From Acetobacteraceae bacterium (lineage in GTDB: Bacteria; Pseudomonadota; Alphaproteobacteria; Acetobacterales; Acetobacteraceae), in assembly GCA_027449745.1 (NCBI GenBank), contig DAIDKZ010000178.1, positions 1-57,141 of the forward strand: a DNA stretch of 57,141 nt. Direction: 5' to 3'. The notes below the pieces were generated by a model. It was not told the origin of the DNA, searched no databases, and was given only the letters and a program-made list of their open reading frames with translations. Shown here one piece after another: positions 26,046-34,331 of this stretch (position 1 is the first letter of the stretch; the number at the start of each line of letters is the position of its first letter). The position numbers and the translations under genes were made by a program.

Positions 26046-27502
26046 CGCCGCGGCTCGCCGTCGAGGGTCTGACCAAGCGGTTCGGTGGGCTGGTCGCGGT
26101 GCGCGATCTCGGCTTCGAGATCAGGGCGGGCGAGATTCTCGGCCTGATCGGACCGAACGGTTCGGGCAAATCGACCGCCATGAAGCTGATCATGGGCATC
26201 GAGCGGCCTAATCAGGGCAGCGTCCGGCTCGATGGCGTCGAGATGGCCGGGCTGCCGGCGCACCGGATCGCCCGGGCCGGGGTCGGGCTGGTGTTCCAGC
26301 ATTCCCGCCCGCTGCACCGGCAGACCATTCTCGAGAATATCAAGCTCGCCCTGCTTCCCGACAGCCTGTTCCGCTTGGCGGCCGACCATTCCGTCACCGC
26401 GCGGGCGCGCGAGATCGGGGCGCGCGTCGGCCTCGGCGCGGTACTCGATCGCTATCCGCAGACCCTGCCCTTTGCGGATCTGCGGCGGTTGGAGCTGGCC
26501 CGGGCGATCGCGCGCGATCCCAAGCTTGTCCTCGTCGACGAACCCTTCGCCGGACTTACCCCTACGGAACTCGCGGATTTCTCCGCCCTCATCGCCGGGT
26601 TCCGCGACGAAGGCCGCGCCGTTCTGCTCGTCGATCACAATGTCAAAGGTGTCGCCGCCCTGGTGGACCGCGTCGTCGCGCTCTATCTCGGCGAGCGCAT
26701 TGCCAGCGGGACGGCGGCGGAGGTGATGCGCGATGCCAAGGTGCGCGCCGTCTATCTCGGCGGGTCGATCGAGGCCCACGCGCGGGAGAGCCGTGGCACC
26801 GAAGCGGCGCCGCTGCTGGAGGTGGAAGCCACCAGCGTGTTCTACGGCAAGGCACAGGCGCTGCAGGAGGTCTCGCTTTCGGTTCGCGCCGGCGAGTTCG
26901 TCTCCCTCGTCGGCCTGAACGGGGCTGGCAAGACGACGCTGTTCAATGCCATCTCCGGTCTCGTTCCCTATCAGGGCCGCATCGTCTGGGACGGGCGCCC
27001 TCTCGGCGGCATGACCGCCGCTGCCGTTGCGCGTGCGGGCATCGTGCAGTGCCCGGAAACGCGCGAGCTTTTCGGCGAGATGAGCGTGCAGGAGAACCTC
27101 GATCTCGGCGGCCAGCATCAGCCGGCGGGCGAGAGCCGCGATCGGCTCGCCGGTCTGTTCGATCTGTTTCCTATCCTGAGAGAGCGCCGCACGCAGGCGG
27201 CGCGCACCCTGTCGGGCGGTGAACAGCAGATGCTGGCGATCGCGCGCGCGCTGATGATGAACCCACGCCTGCTCATCCTTGACGAGCCGACGCTGGGCCT
27301 CGCGCCCGTCATCCTCGAGCAACTTTCGAAGGCGCTGGAGCGGCTGCGCGAGACCAGCGAGATCACCGTCCTGCTCGGCGAGCAGAACGTGACCTTCGCC
27401 CTCTCCCATGCCGATCGGGTCTATGTGCTCGAACATGCCAGGATCATCTGGCAGGGCCCACCGACCCGCTTCGCGGCGGAGGCCGGCGCGGGCTATCTCT
27501 GA
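26042..27502 (+). CDS. livGF: Fused LivG-LivF ATPase of the branched-chain-type importer
   Basis: Predicted 486 residues: two complete ABC ATPases in one chain, usually two separate genes. First half: Walker A GPNGSGKS 37-44, Q86, Walker B LVLVDE 162-167, H199. Its signature is LPFADLRR at 142-149 instead of LSxGQ, so the Ser/Gly that contact ATP are missing. Second half: Walker A GLNGAGKT 291-298, intact LSGGEQ 390-395, Walker B LLILDE 410-415. A short linker of about residues 240-258 joins them. One composite ATP site may therefore be weak. The start overlaps livM. The gene ends with a 10-base overlap of the opposite SGNH gene. Confidence 0.93.
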   Translation: MTPRLAVEGLTKRFGGLVAVRDLGFEIRAGEILGLIGPNGSGKSTAMKLIMGIERPNQGSVRLDGVEMAGLPAHRIARAGVGLVFQHSRPLHRQTILENIKLALLPDSLFRLAADHSVTARAREIGARVGLGAVLDRYPQTLPFADLRRLELARAIARDPKLVLVDEPFAGLTPTELADFSALIAGFRDEGRAVLLVDHNVKGVAALVDRVVALYLGERIASGTAAEVMRDAKVRAVYLGGSIEAHARESRGTEAAPLLEVEATSVFYGKAQALQEVSLSVRAGEFVSLVGLNGAGKTTLFNAISGLVPYQGRIVWDGRPLGGMTAAAVARAGIVQCPETRELFGEMSVQENLDLGGQHQPAGESRDRLAGLFDLFPILRERRTQAARTLSGGEQQMLAIARALMMNPRLLILDEPTLGLAPVILEQLSKALERLRETSEITVLLGEQNVTFALSHADRVYVLEHARIIWQGPPTRFAAEAGAGYL

Positions 27503-28266
27503 GGCGGCGTCCCTGGCTGCCCCAGCAGGTCTGCCAGCACCGGCTCGATGGCCTTCGCCATCCGTGCTTGGCCCGTGGCGTTGGGATGCAGGGCCAGGCG
27601 TGGCGGAGCCAATGCCGGGTCCAGGAACAGGGCGCGGTCGAGCTGGCCGTCGTGGAGAAAAACCCCGCCGACATCGAGGAAGCGCACCATCCTGTCCCTG
27701 GCATAGCGTGTGGCGAGGGCGGCATTGACCAGTTTGGTCTCGCGCGCCACCCTCGCGCCGCGGTCGGCCGGCAGAATGCCGAGCAGCAGAATGCGCGTCC
27801 GTGGCAAATGATGGCGCAGCGCCGCGACGTCGGCGACGATCCCGGCCTCGGTATCGGCCGCCGACCAATGCAGACGCCCGAAATTGTTGGCGCCGATCAG
27901 CACGAGCGCGACTGCCGGAGCGATGCCATCGGCCTCGCCGTGCTCGATGCGCCAGAGCAGGCTTGCGGTCGTATCGCCGGTGAAGCCGAGATTGATGGCG
28001 TGGCGCTGACCGTAGAAGTGCTGCCACACCGGCGCGAAGTCCGCGCGCTCATAGTCCTGGGTGATGGAGTCGCCATAGAGCGCGAGATCGACCGGGCCGC
28101 GGTGCAGCTCCGCCAACTTGCGCTCGAATCGCTCGCGCCACCACGGCAGGTCGAGCCGCGCGATGGGCGTGGCGGCCAGCACCGTACGGGCCGGCGGCTG
28201 GCTCGCCGCCGGCCCGACGGCGCCGACCGAAAGCGCGCTCAGGAGGAGGGCCGTGGCGCCCCGCAT
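27493..28266 (-). CDS. Secreted SGNH/GDSL-type hydrolase
   Basis: Predicted 257 residues. A signal peptide (MRGATALLLSALSVGAVGPA, to ASQ) is followed by an SGNH fold: YGDSITQDYE with nucleophile S67, Gly in GFTGDTT, and GANNFG with N127/N128. The C-terminal block reads RLALHPNATG; the His is present but the Asp expected three residues before it is Leu. It may be an esterase or deacetylase acting on envelope glycans or lipids with a modified triad. The ATG at 28266 shares one base with the uppP stop (TGATG), so it depends on uppP translation. Substrate unknown. Confidence 0.8.
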   Translation of the reverse strand: MRGATALLLSALSVGAVGPAASQPPARTVLAATPIARLDLPWWRERFERKLAELHRGPVDLALYGDSITQDYERADFAPVWQHFYGQRHAINLGFTGDTTASLLWRIEHGEADGIAPAVALVLIGANNFGRLHWSAADTEAGIVADVAALRHHLPRTRILLLGILPADRGARVARETKLVNAALATRYARDRMVRFLDVGGVFLHDGQLDRALFLDPALAPPRLALHPNATGQARMAKAIEPVLADLLGQPGTPPQR

Positions 28267-29099
28267 CAAGCCAGGCCAAGCCAGATTGCGGCGCCGATGC
28301 CGGCAGCGACGCAATACCAGGCGAAGGGCAGCAGCGCCCAGTCGTCGTGGCGGCGGAAATAGCGCATCAGAAAGGCCGTCGCTGCGAAGGCGGTCGCCCC
28401 GGAGACCAATGCTGCCAGTGCCGCCAGGGTGAAGGTGCCTGGCGTGACCTCGGCGTGCAGCAATTTCGGCACTTCGAGCAGCGTCGCGCCAAGGATGATC
28501 GGCGTGGCGATGAGGAAGGAGAAGTGCGCCGAGCCGGCGTGATCGACGCCGCGCAAGAGGCCGCCCACCATGCTCGCACCCGAGCGCGAGATGCCCGGGA
28601 CGAGCGCCGTCGCCTGGCACAGGCCGATGACGATCGCGTCGAGCATCGTCAGTCCGGAGAGCGCGCGATGGCCGCGCTGGCGCAGCCGCTCACCGAGCAG
28701 CAGCAGCAGTCCATTGAGCACGAGCATGGCGGCGGCGATCAGCGGCGAGGCGAACAGCGTGCGTAATTTGTGCTCCAGCACGACCCCGATGAGGCCTGCC
28801 GGGATCGTCGCGATGACGATCAGCCCGAGCATGCGCCGGCTTTGGCGAACCTGCGGCGCGGCCGCGAAGCCGAGCGCGCCGAGCGCGAGAAGAATCCAAT
28901 CACGCCAGAAATAGAGCAGCAGCGCCGCGGCGGTGCCGAGATGCAGCATGACCAGGAAGGGCAGAAAGGACGGATCATGCTGATCGAGATGCCAGCCGAG
29001 CACGGCCGGCAGGACGACGGCGTGGCCGAGGCTGCTTACCGGGAACAACTCGGTGGCACCTTGCAGCACGGCGATGCCGATCGCTTCGAGGGCGTTCAT
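28266..29099 (-). CDS. uppP: Undecaprenyl-diphosphatase (UppP/BacA)
   Basis: Predicted 277 residues with about eight membrane helices. The two active-site motifs are QGATELFPVSSLGH near the N-terminus and PGISRSG in the middle; the latter is often written PGxSRSG. The enzyme removes the terminal phosphate of undecaprenyl diphosphate on the outer face of the inner membrane, recycling the lipid carrier for peptidoglycan and surface glycans. High activity also gives bacitracin resistance. The ATG at 29099 gives the family start MNALEAIGIAVLQG. Its stop overlaps the start of the SGNH hydrolase gene. It is divergent from the multiheme cytochrome across 219 bases. Confidence 0.93.
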   Translation of the reverse strand: MNALEAIGIAVLQGATELFPVSSLGHAVVLPAVLGWHLDQHDPSFLPFLVMLHLGTAAALLLYFWRDWILLALGALGFAAAPQVRQSRRMLGLIVIATIPAGLIGVVLEHKLRTLFASPLIAAAMLVLNGLLLLLGERLRQRGHRALSGLTMLDAIVIGLCQATALVPGISRSGASMVGGLLRGVDHAGSAHFSFLIATPIILGATLLEVPKLLHAEVTPGTFTLAALAALVSGATAFAATAFLMRYFRRHDDWALLPFAWYCVAAGIGAAIWLGLA

Positions 29100-29318
29100 C
29101 GACTGGGTTCTCCAGGCCAGGGGCGGAAGGATCGGCTCCGCACGGAGCCGCCGCCGGCACCGGATTCCCTCGGCGGCACGGCAAGGCAAGTATGAGTGTC
29201 TGTCGGGCGGCGCTCAAGCCTGCCGCGCGGGCGGCTAAAATTGGCTTCAACGAGGCTGCGGTGCCTTGCCGGGGGGTGGCGCGTGCCCCACCCTCCCCGA
29301 TGTATGACCGGGGGGATC

Positions 29319-30950
29319 ATGCGGCGAAGCTGGGTCGCGGTTCTGATTTTGGCCGGTCTGCTCGGCAGTGCGATTGCGCTCTATCGCTTGGCATTGCCTG
29401 GCCTCTCCTCCGCACGGGGCGAGCCGCCGGCGCTCGAAGTGCGTCTCGCCCGCTGGGCACTCTCGGCGAGCGTGCCGGCGGCCGCGCGGGCGCGGAGCAA
29501 TCCGCTGGGTGACGACCCCGCCGAGATCGCGGCCGGCGCCGATCTGTTTCGCCGGAAATGTGAAGTTTGCCACGGGTTTGACGGCAGCGGCCACACCGAG
29601 ATCGCGGCCGGCCAATACCCGCGCCCCCCCGCACTCCGCGCTGCCACCGCGCCGTTGACCGATGGCGAAATATTTTATCACATCGCGAATGGCATCCGGA
29701 ACACCGGCATGCCCGCCTCTTATCTGCCGGAGCGGCAGATCTGGCAGATCGTGAGCTTCCTGCGACACTTGCCGCCGATCGCCGGGCCGATGACGGGCCC
29801 GCCAAGCGGCCCGCGCGACGCGCATTTCGTTGGCTCCGCCGCGTGCCGGCGCTGTCATGCCGAGATTTATGCGCGGTGGGAGAAGTCACGCATGGCGAAT
29901 GTCGTCCGCGATCCGCGGAGCCATCCCGACGCGGTCATCCCCGATCTGACAAAATCTGATCCGCTGGTCGACTTCACCCTCGACGACATCGCCTTGGTCT
30001 ACGGTAGCCGGTGGAAGCAGCGCTATTTCAAGAAGATCGGTGACGACTACTTTGTCCTTGGCGCGCAATGGGACGTGACGCACCGTTTGTGGCGGCGCTA
30101 CTTCGTGCCGAACGACGCCGACTGGTGGGCGCCGCTCTATCCGCCGGACAATATGCAGCGCCCGACCGGGCCGCTCTGCGACGGCTGTCATTCGGTCAAT
30201 TACGATATCCGTACGAAAACGGTGACCGAATGGAACGTTGGCTGCGAGAAATGCCATGGCCCCGGCAGCGCCCATGTCGCCGCGCCGGTGCGCGGCACGA
30301 TCATCAATCCGGCGCGGCTCGGCTATGTCCAGGCCAACGATGTCTGCATCCAATGCCACTCGCAGGGCCGGCCGCTCTCGAACCCGATCGAGGGCCATTT
30401 TTTCGATTGGCCGGTGGGCTTCCAGGTCGGGCTCGACCTGGCGGATTTCTGGGGATTGGAAGATCGCGCCCCCGGCAAGACGACATTCACCCATTTCGCC
30501 GATGGCACCGCGCACAAGAACCGCATGCAGGGCAACGATTTCGTTCAGAGCCTGATGTATACCCGCGGCGTCACCTGCTTCTCCTGCCATGACCCGCACG
30601 GATCGGGCAACCGTGCCAGCCTGCTACAACCGCCCGAGACGATCTGCCTCACCTGCCACGGTCCGAACACCGCCAATGGGCCACGCGCCGCTACTATCGA
30701 GGCCCACACTCATCACGCCGCCGGCAGCCCGGGCAGTGCCTGCGTCAACTGCCACATGCCGGCGATCGAGCAGACCATCGCCGATGTCGACGTCCACGCC
30801 CACACATTCCGCTTCATCACGCCCGGTGAAACGCGCAGCCTGGGTGTTCCGAACCCCTGCACCCTCTGCCATCGGGGCAAGACCCCTGATTGGGCTTCGG
30901 CGGTGATGCGCACCTGGGCGGACCGCTCGCCGTGGCGGATGCAGCCGTAG
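29319..30950 (+). CDS. Nine-heme c-type cytochrome, class I domain fused to c554-like octaheme part
   Basis: Predicted 543 residues. Residues 5-24 form a membrane anchor or uncleaved signal. CxxCH motifs are CEVCH 81-85, CRRCH 176-180, CDGCH 287-291, CEKCH 309-313, CIQCH 343-347, CFSCH 420-424, CLTCH 443-447, CVNCH 475-479 and CTLCH 514-518. Residues 62-152 are a class I cytochrome c with M131 in TGMPAS as likely sixth ligand. The rest begins with FVGSAACRRCHAEIYARWEKS, as in c554/octaheme families. It is periplasmic and should carry electrons or reduce a nitrogen or sulfur compound; no partner reductase is adjacent. The start was set at the ATG after GGGGGGATC; 29304 is an alternative. Confidence 0.87.
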   Translation: MRRSWVAVLILAGLLGSAIALYRLALPGLSSARGEPPALEVRLARWALSASVPAAARARSNPLGDDPAEIAAGADLFRRKCEVCHGFDGSGHTEIAAGQYPRPPALRAATAPLTDGEIFYHIANGIRNTGMPASYLPERQIWQIVSFLRHLPPIAGPMTGPPSGPRDAHFVGSAACRRCHAEIYARWEKSRMANVVRDPRSHPDAVIPDLTKSDPLVDFTLDDIALVYGSRWKQRYFKKIGDDYFVLGAQWDVTHRLWRRYFVPNDADWWAPLYPPDNMQRPTGPLCDGCHSVNYDIRTKTVTEWNVGCEKCHGPGSAHVAAPVRGTIINPARLGYVQANDVCIQCHSQGRPLSNPIEGHFFDWPVGFQVGLDLADFWGLEDRAPGKTTFTHFADGTAHKNRMQGNDFVQSLMYTRGVTCFSCHDPHGSGNRASLLQPPETICLTCHGPNTANGPRAATIEAHTHHAAGSPGSACVNCHMPAIEQTIADVDVHAHTFRFITPGETRSLGVPNPCTLCHRGKTPDWASAVMRTWADRSPWRMQP

Positions 30951-31010
30951 ATCCGGCGGTCGCAGCTCAGACAGTTGCAGTATTCACAGCGATAGCTTTG
31001 CGCCGCCGGC

Positions 31011-31268
31011 TCACTGCACCAGGGTAGGGATCATGTCGTGCTCGCGGATCGCGGCCGCCGCGGCGTCGATCGTCGGGGCGACCCCGAGCGGGCGACCATC
31101 CGCGGCGTGGATGGCGAAGGCGCGCCCGTCCTCGACGATGACCGGACGGATATAGGCCAGCTGGGTGACGCCGAGCTCGGCGAGTTGGCTCGCGCTGATG
31201 TGGCGAATGTCGAAGCCACCCTCCGCGGCGCCGGACTGGGCGGGGGTGGGGGCTGGGTTGGTCTGCAT
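31011..31268 (-). CDS. DUF1150 family protein
   Basis: Predicted 85 residues. The core FDIRHISASQLAELGVTQLAYIRPV, broken here for length, continues with a segment containing GRAFAIHAADG and ends with IREHDMIPTLVQ. This matches DUF1150, a small alphaproteobacterial family of unknown function normally encoded next to an Hsp20 gene, as here. I chose the ATG at 31268 because GGAGAG lies five bases before it and the family starts at this point; the frame is open upstream. It is 59 bases downstream of hsp20 on the same strand, so it is probably heat-induced with it. Confidence 0.85.
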   Translation of the reverse strand: MQTNPAPTPAQSGAAEGGFDIRHISASQLAELGVTQLAYIRPVIVEDGRAFAIHAADGRPLGVAPTIDAAAAAIREHDMIPTLVQ

Positions 31269-31327
31269 GTCAACTCTCCGTCCTGATTCTGTTTGGCCGG
31301 ATCGCTCCGGCATGGCGGCCTGCGCCA

Positions 31328-31786
31328 TCAGTCCCGCTCGGCGCGGCCAGTGACGACATCCTTGCGGCCGGCGCCGTTGCCCTTGCTGATCGCGATCGTG
31401 CGCACGCGGCTTTCGGGTTGCGGACGCGCCAGATCGATGTGCAGCAGGCCGCTGTCCAGCCAGGCGCCCTTCACCTCGATGCCTTCAGCCAGCACGAAAC
31501 TGCGCTGGAACTGGCGTGCCGCGATGCCGCGATGGAGGAACACGCGCCCGGCGCAGTCGTCGGTCTGCTTGCCGCGAATCACCAGCTGGTTGTCTTCCTG
31601 CGTGATCTGCAGGTCGTCCATTGTGAAGCCGGCGACGGCGAGCGTGATGCGCAGGCCGGTCGCGCTGATCTGCTCGATATTGTAGGGCGGGTAACCATCC
31701 GACGAGGATTTCGACGCCCGCTCGAGCATCTGCTCGAGATGGTCGAACCCCAGGAAAAGCGGCGAGCCAAACATGCGGGTGCTCAA
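31328..31786 (-). CDS. Hsp20-family small heat-shock protein (IbpA type)
   Basis: Predicted 152 residues with an alpha-crystallin domain at about 38-128. Typical segments are YPPYNIEQISATGLRITLAV, GFTMDDLQITQEDNQLVIRG, and FLHRGIAARQFQRSFVLA; the C-terminal ESRVRTIAI holds the IxI-like motif. It is a cytoplasmic ATP-independent holdase that binds unfolding proteins. The TTG at 31786 is preferred, because AGGAGG lies six bases upstream; an in-frame ATG is at 31774. A possible RpoH promoter lies upstream. DUF1150 follows. It diverges from def. Confidence 0.9.
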   Translation of the reverse strand: MSTRMFGSPLFLGFDHLEQMLERASKSSSDGYPPYNIEQISATGLRITLAVAGFTMDDLQITQEDNQLVIRGKQTDDCAGRVFLHRGIAARQFQRSFVLAEGIEVKGAWLDSGLLHIDLARPQPESRVRTIAISKGNGAGRKDVVTGRAERD

Positions 31787-31849
31787 GGCAGCCTCCTCAT
31801 GATGAGCGAAGCGGGTGCCAAGGCCCATCGAGGCGCCTCGGCCCACGCT

Positions 31850-31878
31850 ATGTTGTCAGCCCCGGCCTCGCTTGCAAG
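31850..31878 (-). promoter_or_regulatory. Possible RpoH (sigma-32) promoter of the Hsp20 gene
   Basis: On the minus strand CTTGCAA begins at 31878, and CAACAT lies at 31855-31850 after a 17-base spacer. This resembles the alphaproteobacterial RpoH consensus of CTTG at -35 with a C-start -10 box. It lies about 65 bases upstream of the hsp20 start, which is a reasonable leader length. The -10 match is only moderate and no experimental support is available here. Confidence 0.3.
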
Positions 31879-31932
31879 AGGCCACGGGCCGAGCCGAGGG
31901 AGGCTGTTGAAGCGGGGCGGTGAGACCGCTAC

Positions 31933-32475
31933 ATGCGGCGGATGGATGGAGCTGACGTCCCCCTGCTGCCGATCGTGCTGGCCCCGGACCCGGTGCTGAA
32001 GGCGCGCGCCCGGCCGGTTCGCGATGCCGATGCCGAGACCGTGCGCGCCCTGCTGCCGCGCATGTTTGCGACCATGTACCGCGCGCCGGGGATCGGGCTG
32101 GCCGCGCCGCAAGTGTCGGTCGGGCTGCGCGTCGCCGTGGTGGACCTGATGGAGGGGGATAAGCCGGCGCCGATCGCGCTGATCAACCCTCAGGTCGCCG
32201 CCGCCAGCGCCGAGCTCGCCACGCGCGAGGAGGGCTGTCTCTCGCTGCCCGGCCACTATGCCGATGTGACGCGCCCCGCCCGCGTCAAGGTGCGCTATCT
32301 CGACGTTTACGGCATGGGCCAGGAGATCGAGGCCGAGGGCCTGCTCGCGGCCTGCCTTCAGCACGAGATCGACCATCTCGATGGGGTGCTGTTCGTCGAT
32401 CACCTCTCGGCGCTCAAGCGCAACATGATCCTGCGGCGGATGCTGAAGGAGCGGCGGCAGAAGGAGACCGCCTGA
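31933..32475 (+). CDS. def: Peptide deformylase
   Basis: Predicted 180 residues. The three deformylase motifs are GIGLAAPQ at 53-60, EEGCLSLPG (metal ligand C102) and QHEIDHLDG with H144, catalytic E145 and H148. It removes the N-formyl group from new proteins in the cytoplasm. The C-terminal basic helix (RRMLKERRQKET) is normal. The start at 31933 gives MRRMDG; the ATG at 31942 is an alternative. It is the first gene of def-fmt-truA, a common order that groups formylation and deformylation. No DUF is fused. Confidence 0.95.
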   Translation: MRRMDGADVPLLPIVLAPDPVLKARARPVRDADAETVRALLPRMFATMYRAPGIGLAAPQVSVGLRVAVVDLMEGDKPAPIALINPQVAAASAELATREEGCLSLPGHYADVTRPARVKVRYLDVYGMGQEIEAEGLLAACLQHEIDHLDGVLFVDHLSALKRNMILRRMLKERRQKETA

Positions 32476-32566
32476 GCGTCGCGCGGTGCGGTCGTTCTTG
32501 ACGCTGATCAATGCCGCGCCACTTGGATTACCGTAGAATGACCGGATGAGCGGAAGGAGCGCGACC

Positions 32567-33490
32567 ATGGCCCTTCGCCTCGCCTTCATGGGCAGCCCGG
32601 ATTTCGCCGCGCCGATCCTCGCGGCGCTGCAGGGAGCCGGCCATGCGGTCGTCGCGGTCTACACGCAGAAGCCTCGTCCGGCGGGTCGCGGCCATGCAAT
32701 GCAGCGTTCCGCCGTGCATCGTGAGGCCGAGCGGTTGGGCCTGATGGTCCGCACGCCGGACCGGCTGAGCGGCGAGGAAGAGGCCGCCGCCTTCGCCGCA
32801 CTCGATCTCGATGCCGCCGTGGTCGCGGCCTATGGGCTGTTGCTGCCGAAGGCTTTTCTGAATGCGCCCCGGCTCGGCTGCCTCAATGTTCACGCCAGCC
32901 TGCTGCCGCGCTGGCGAGGCGCCGCGCCGATTCAGGCCGCGATCATGGCCGGAGACGCACAGACGGGCGTCAGCATCATGCGCATGGACGAGGGGCTCGA
33001 TACCGGCCCCGTGCTGCTCGCCGAGGCCGTGCCGATCGGTCCCGAAACGACCACGGCAGCCCTTCATCCTGTGCTCTCAACACTCGGCGCTCGCCTCATG
33101 CTGCGGGCGCTGGCGGAGAACCCGCCGGCGCGGCCGCAACCGCGGGATGGCGTGACCTACGCGCGCAAGCTCACGCGCGCGGACGGCCGGATGGACTGGT
33201 GGTTGCCCGCCGCGTATCTCGCAAGGCAGTTGCGCGCGCTGACACCCTGGCCGGGTTGCTGGACGAGCCTCGGCGGCGTGACGCTGAAAGTGCATGCGGC
33301 CCATGTCGTCGCGGCAAGGGACGTCCCGGCGGAGGGGGCCCCCGGGGTGACCCTCGATGGCGTGCTGACGGTTGCCTGCGGCGAGGCGGCGTTGCGTCTG
33401 ACCCGGGTGCAGCTGCCCGGACGCGCCGCCATGGATGCCGCCGAATTCCTGCGCGGCCACGCCGTGCCGGCCGGCACCAAGCTCGGCTGA
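32567..33490 (+). CDS. fmt: Methionyl-tRNA formyltransferase
   Basis: Predicted 307 residues. It formylates the initiator Met-tRNA using 10-formyl-tetrahydrofolate. Motifs: [11 protein letters not shown] at the N-terminus, the catalytic N107 and H109 in [18 protein letters not shown], and [13 protein letters not shown] in the C-terminal tRNA-binding domain. The ATG at 32567 was chosen since AAGGAG is about seven bases upstream; an earlier ATG at 32546 in frame has none. It follows def by 91 bases, and truA starts 13 bases after its stop. Confidence 0.95.
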   Translation: MALRLAFMGSPDFAAPILAALQGAGHAVVAVYTQKPRPAGRGHAMQRSAVHREAERLGLMVRTPDRLSGEEEAAAFAALDLDAAVVAAYGLLLPKAFLNAPRLGCLNVHASLLPRWRGAAPIQAAIMAGDAQTGVSIMRMDEGLDTGPVLLAEAVPIGPETTTAALHPVLSTLGARLMLRALAENPPARPQPRDGVTYARKLTRADGRMDWWLPAAYLARQLRALTPWPGCWTSLGGVTLKVHAAHVVAARDVPAEGAPGVTLDGVLTVACGEAALRLTRVQLPGRAAMDAAEFLRGHAVPAGTKLG

Positions 33491-33503
33491 GCGCGGCTGG
33501 CGG

Positions 33504-34331
33504 ATGATGCCGGACGACGCCCCCGCCGCCACGCCGGCGCAGGGCTGGGCGCTGCTGATCGAGTATGACGGCGCCGGGTTCGTCGGCTGGCAGCGCCAGC
33601 GGGGCGGCCTGTCGATCCAGGAGACGATCGAGCGGGCGGCAAGCCGGCTCGCCGGCGGGATGCACGTGGCCTCCATCGTCGCTGGGCGCACCGATGCGGG
33701 CGTCCACGCCGCCGGTCAGGTGGCGCAGATCCTGCTGCCCCCGCGCGCGGCACCGCTCCCCGCCGAGCGGTTGCGTGCGGCGCTCAATCACCATCTGCGC
33801 CCGCACCGGATCGCTATTCTGATGGCCGCGCCCGTGCCGCCAGGGTGGAGCGCGCGCTTTTCCGCCATTGGGCGCGAATACCGCTATCTCATCCTGGACC
33901 GTCCCGCCCGCCCGGCGCTGGCGGAGGGGCGGGTCTGGCACGTGGCGCACCGGCTCGATGTGGCTTCGATGGTGGAGGCGGCGCGGGCTCTCCTCGGCCG
34001 GCACGATTTCTCCTCGTTCCGTGCCAGCGCCTGCCAGGCGAAAAGCCCGGTGCGCACCCTCGATCGGCTGGACGTGTGCCGTGTGGGCGACGGCATCGAG
34101 ATCTCGGCGGCGGCGCGCAGCTTCCTGCATCACCAGGTGCGCAACATGGTCGGCACCCTGGCGCTTGTCGGTGCGGGAAAGTGGCGTCCGGCGGATGTGA
34201 GCGCGGCGCTGGCGGCCTGCGACCGCCGCGCCGCGGGGCCGACCGCGCCGCCTCAGGGCCTGTTCCTCACCCGGGTCCGCTACCCGGAGGATCCTTTCGC
34301 CGCCGGTGCCGACGCGCCGGCGCCGGCATAG
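33504..34331 (+). CDS. truA: tRNA pseudouridine(38-40) synthase TruA
   Basis: Predicted 275 residues. The catalytic Asp is D64 in GRTDAGVHA; YDGAGFVGWQRQ, ARFSAIGREYRYLI and FLHHQVRNMVGTLALVG are family marks. It isomerises uridines 38-40 in the anticodon stem. The ATG at 33504 lies 13 bases after fmt, probably in the same operon. The 3' end overlaps by 52 bases with the converging sugar-dehydrogenase gene, longer than most overlaps in this window; the last dozen residues (FAAGADAPAPA) are outside the conserved domain. Confidence 0.94.
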   Translation: MMPDDAPAATPAQGWALLIEYDGAGFVGWQRQRGGLSIQETIERAASRLAGGMHVASIVAGRTDAGVHAAGQVAQILLPPRAAPLPAERLRAALNHHLRPHRIAILMAAPVPPGWSARFSAIGREYRYLILDRPARPALAEGRVWHVAHRLDVASMVEAARALLGRHDFSSFRASACQAKSPVRTLDRLDVCRVGDGIEISAAARSFLHHQVRNMVGTLALVGAGKWRPADVSAALAACDRRAAGPTAPPQGLFLTRVRYPEDPFAAGADAPAPA

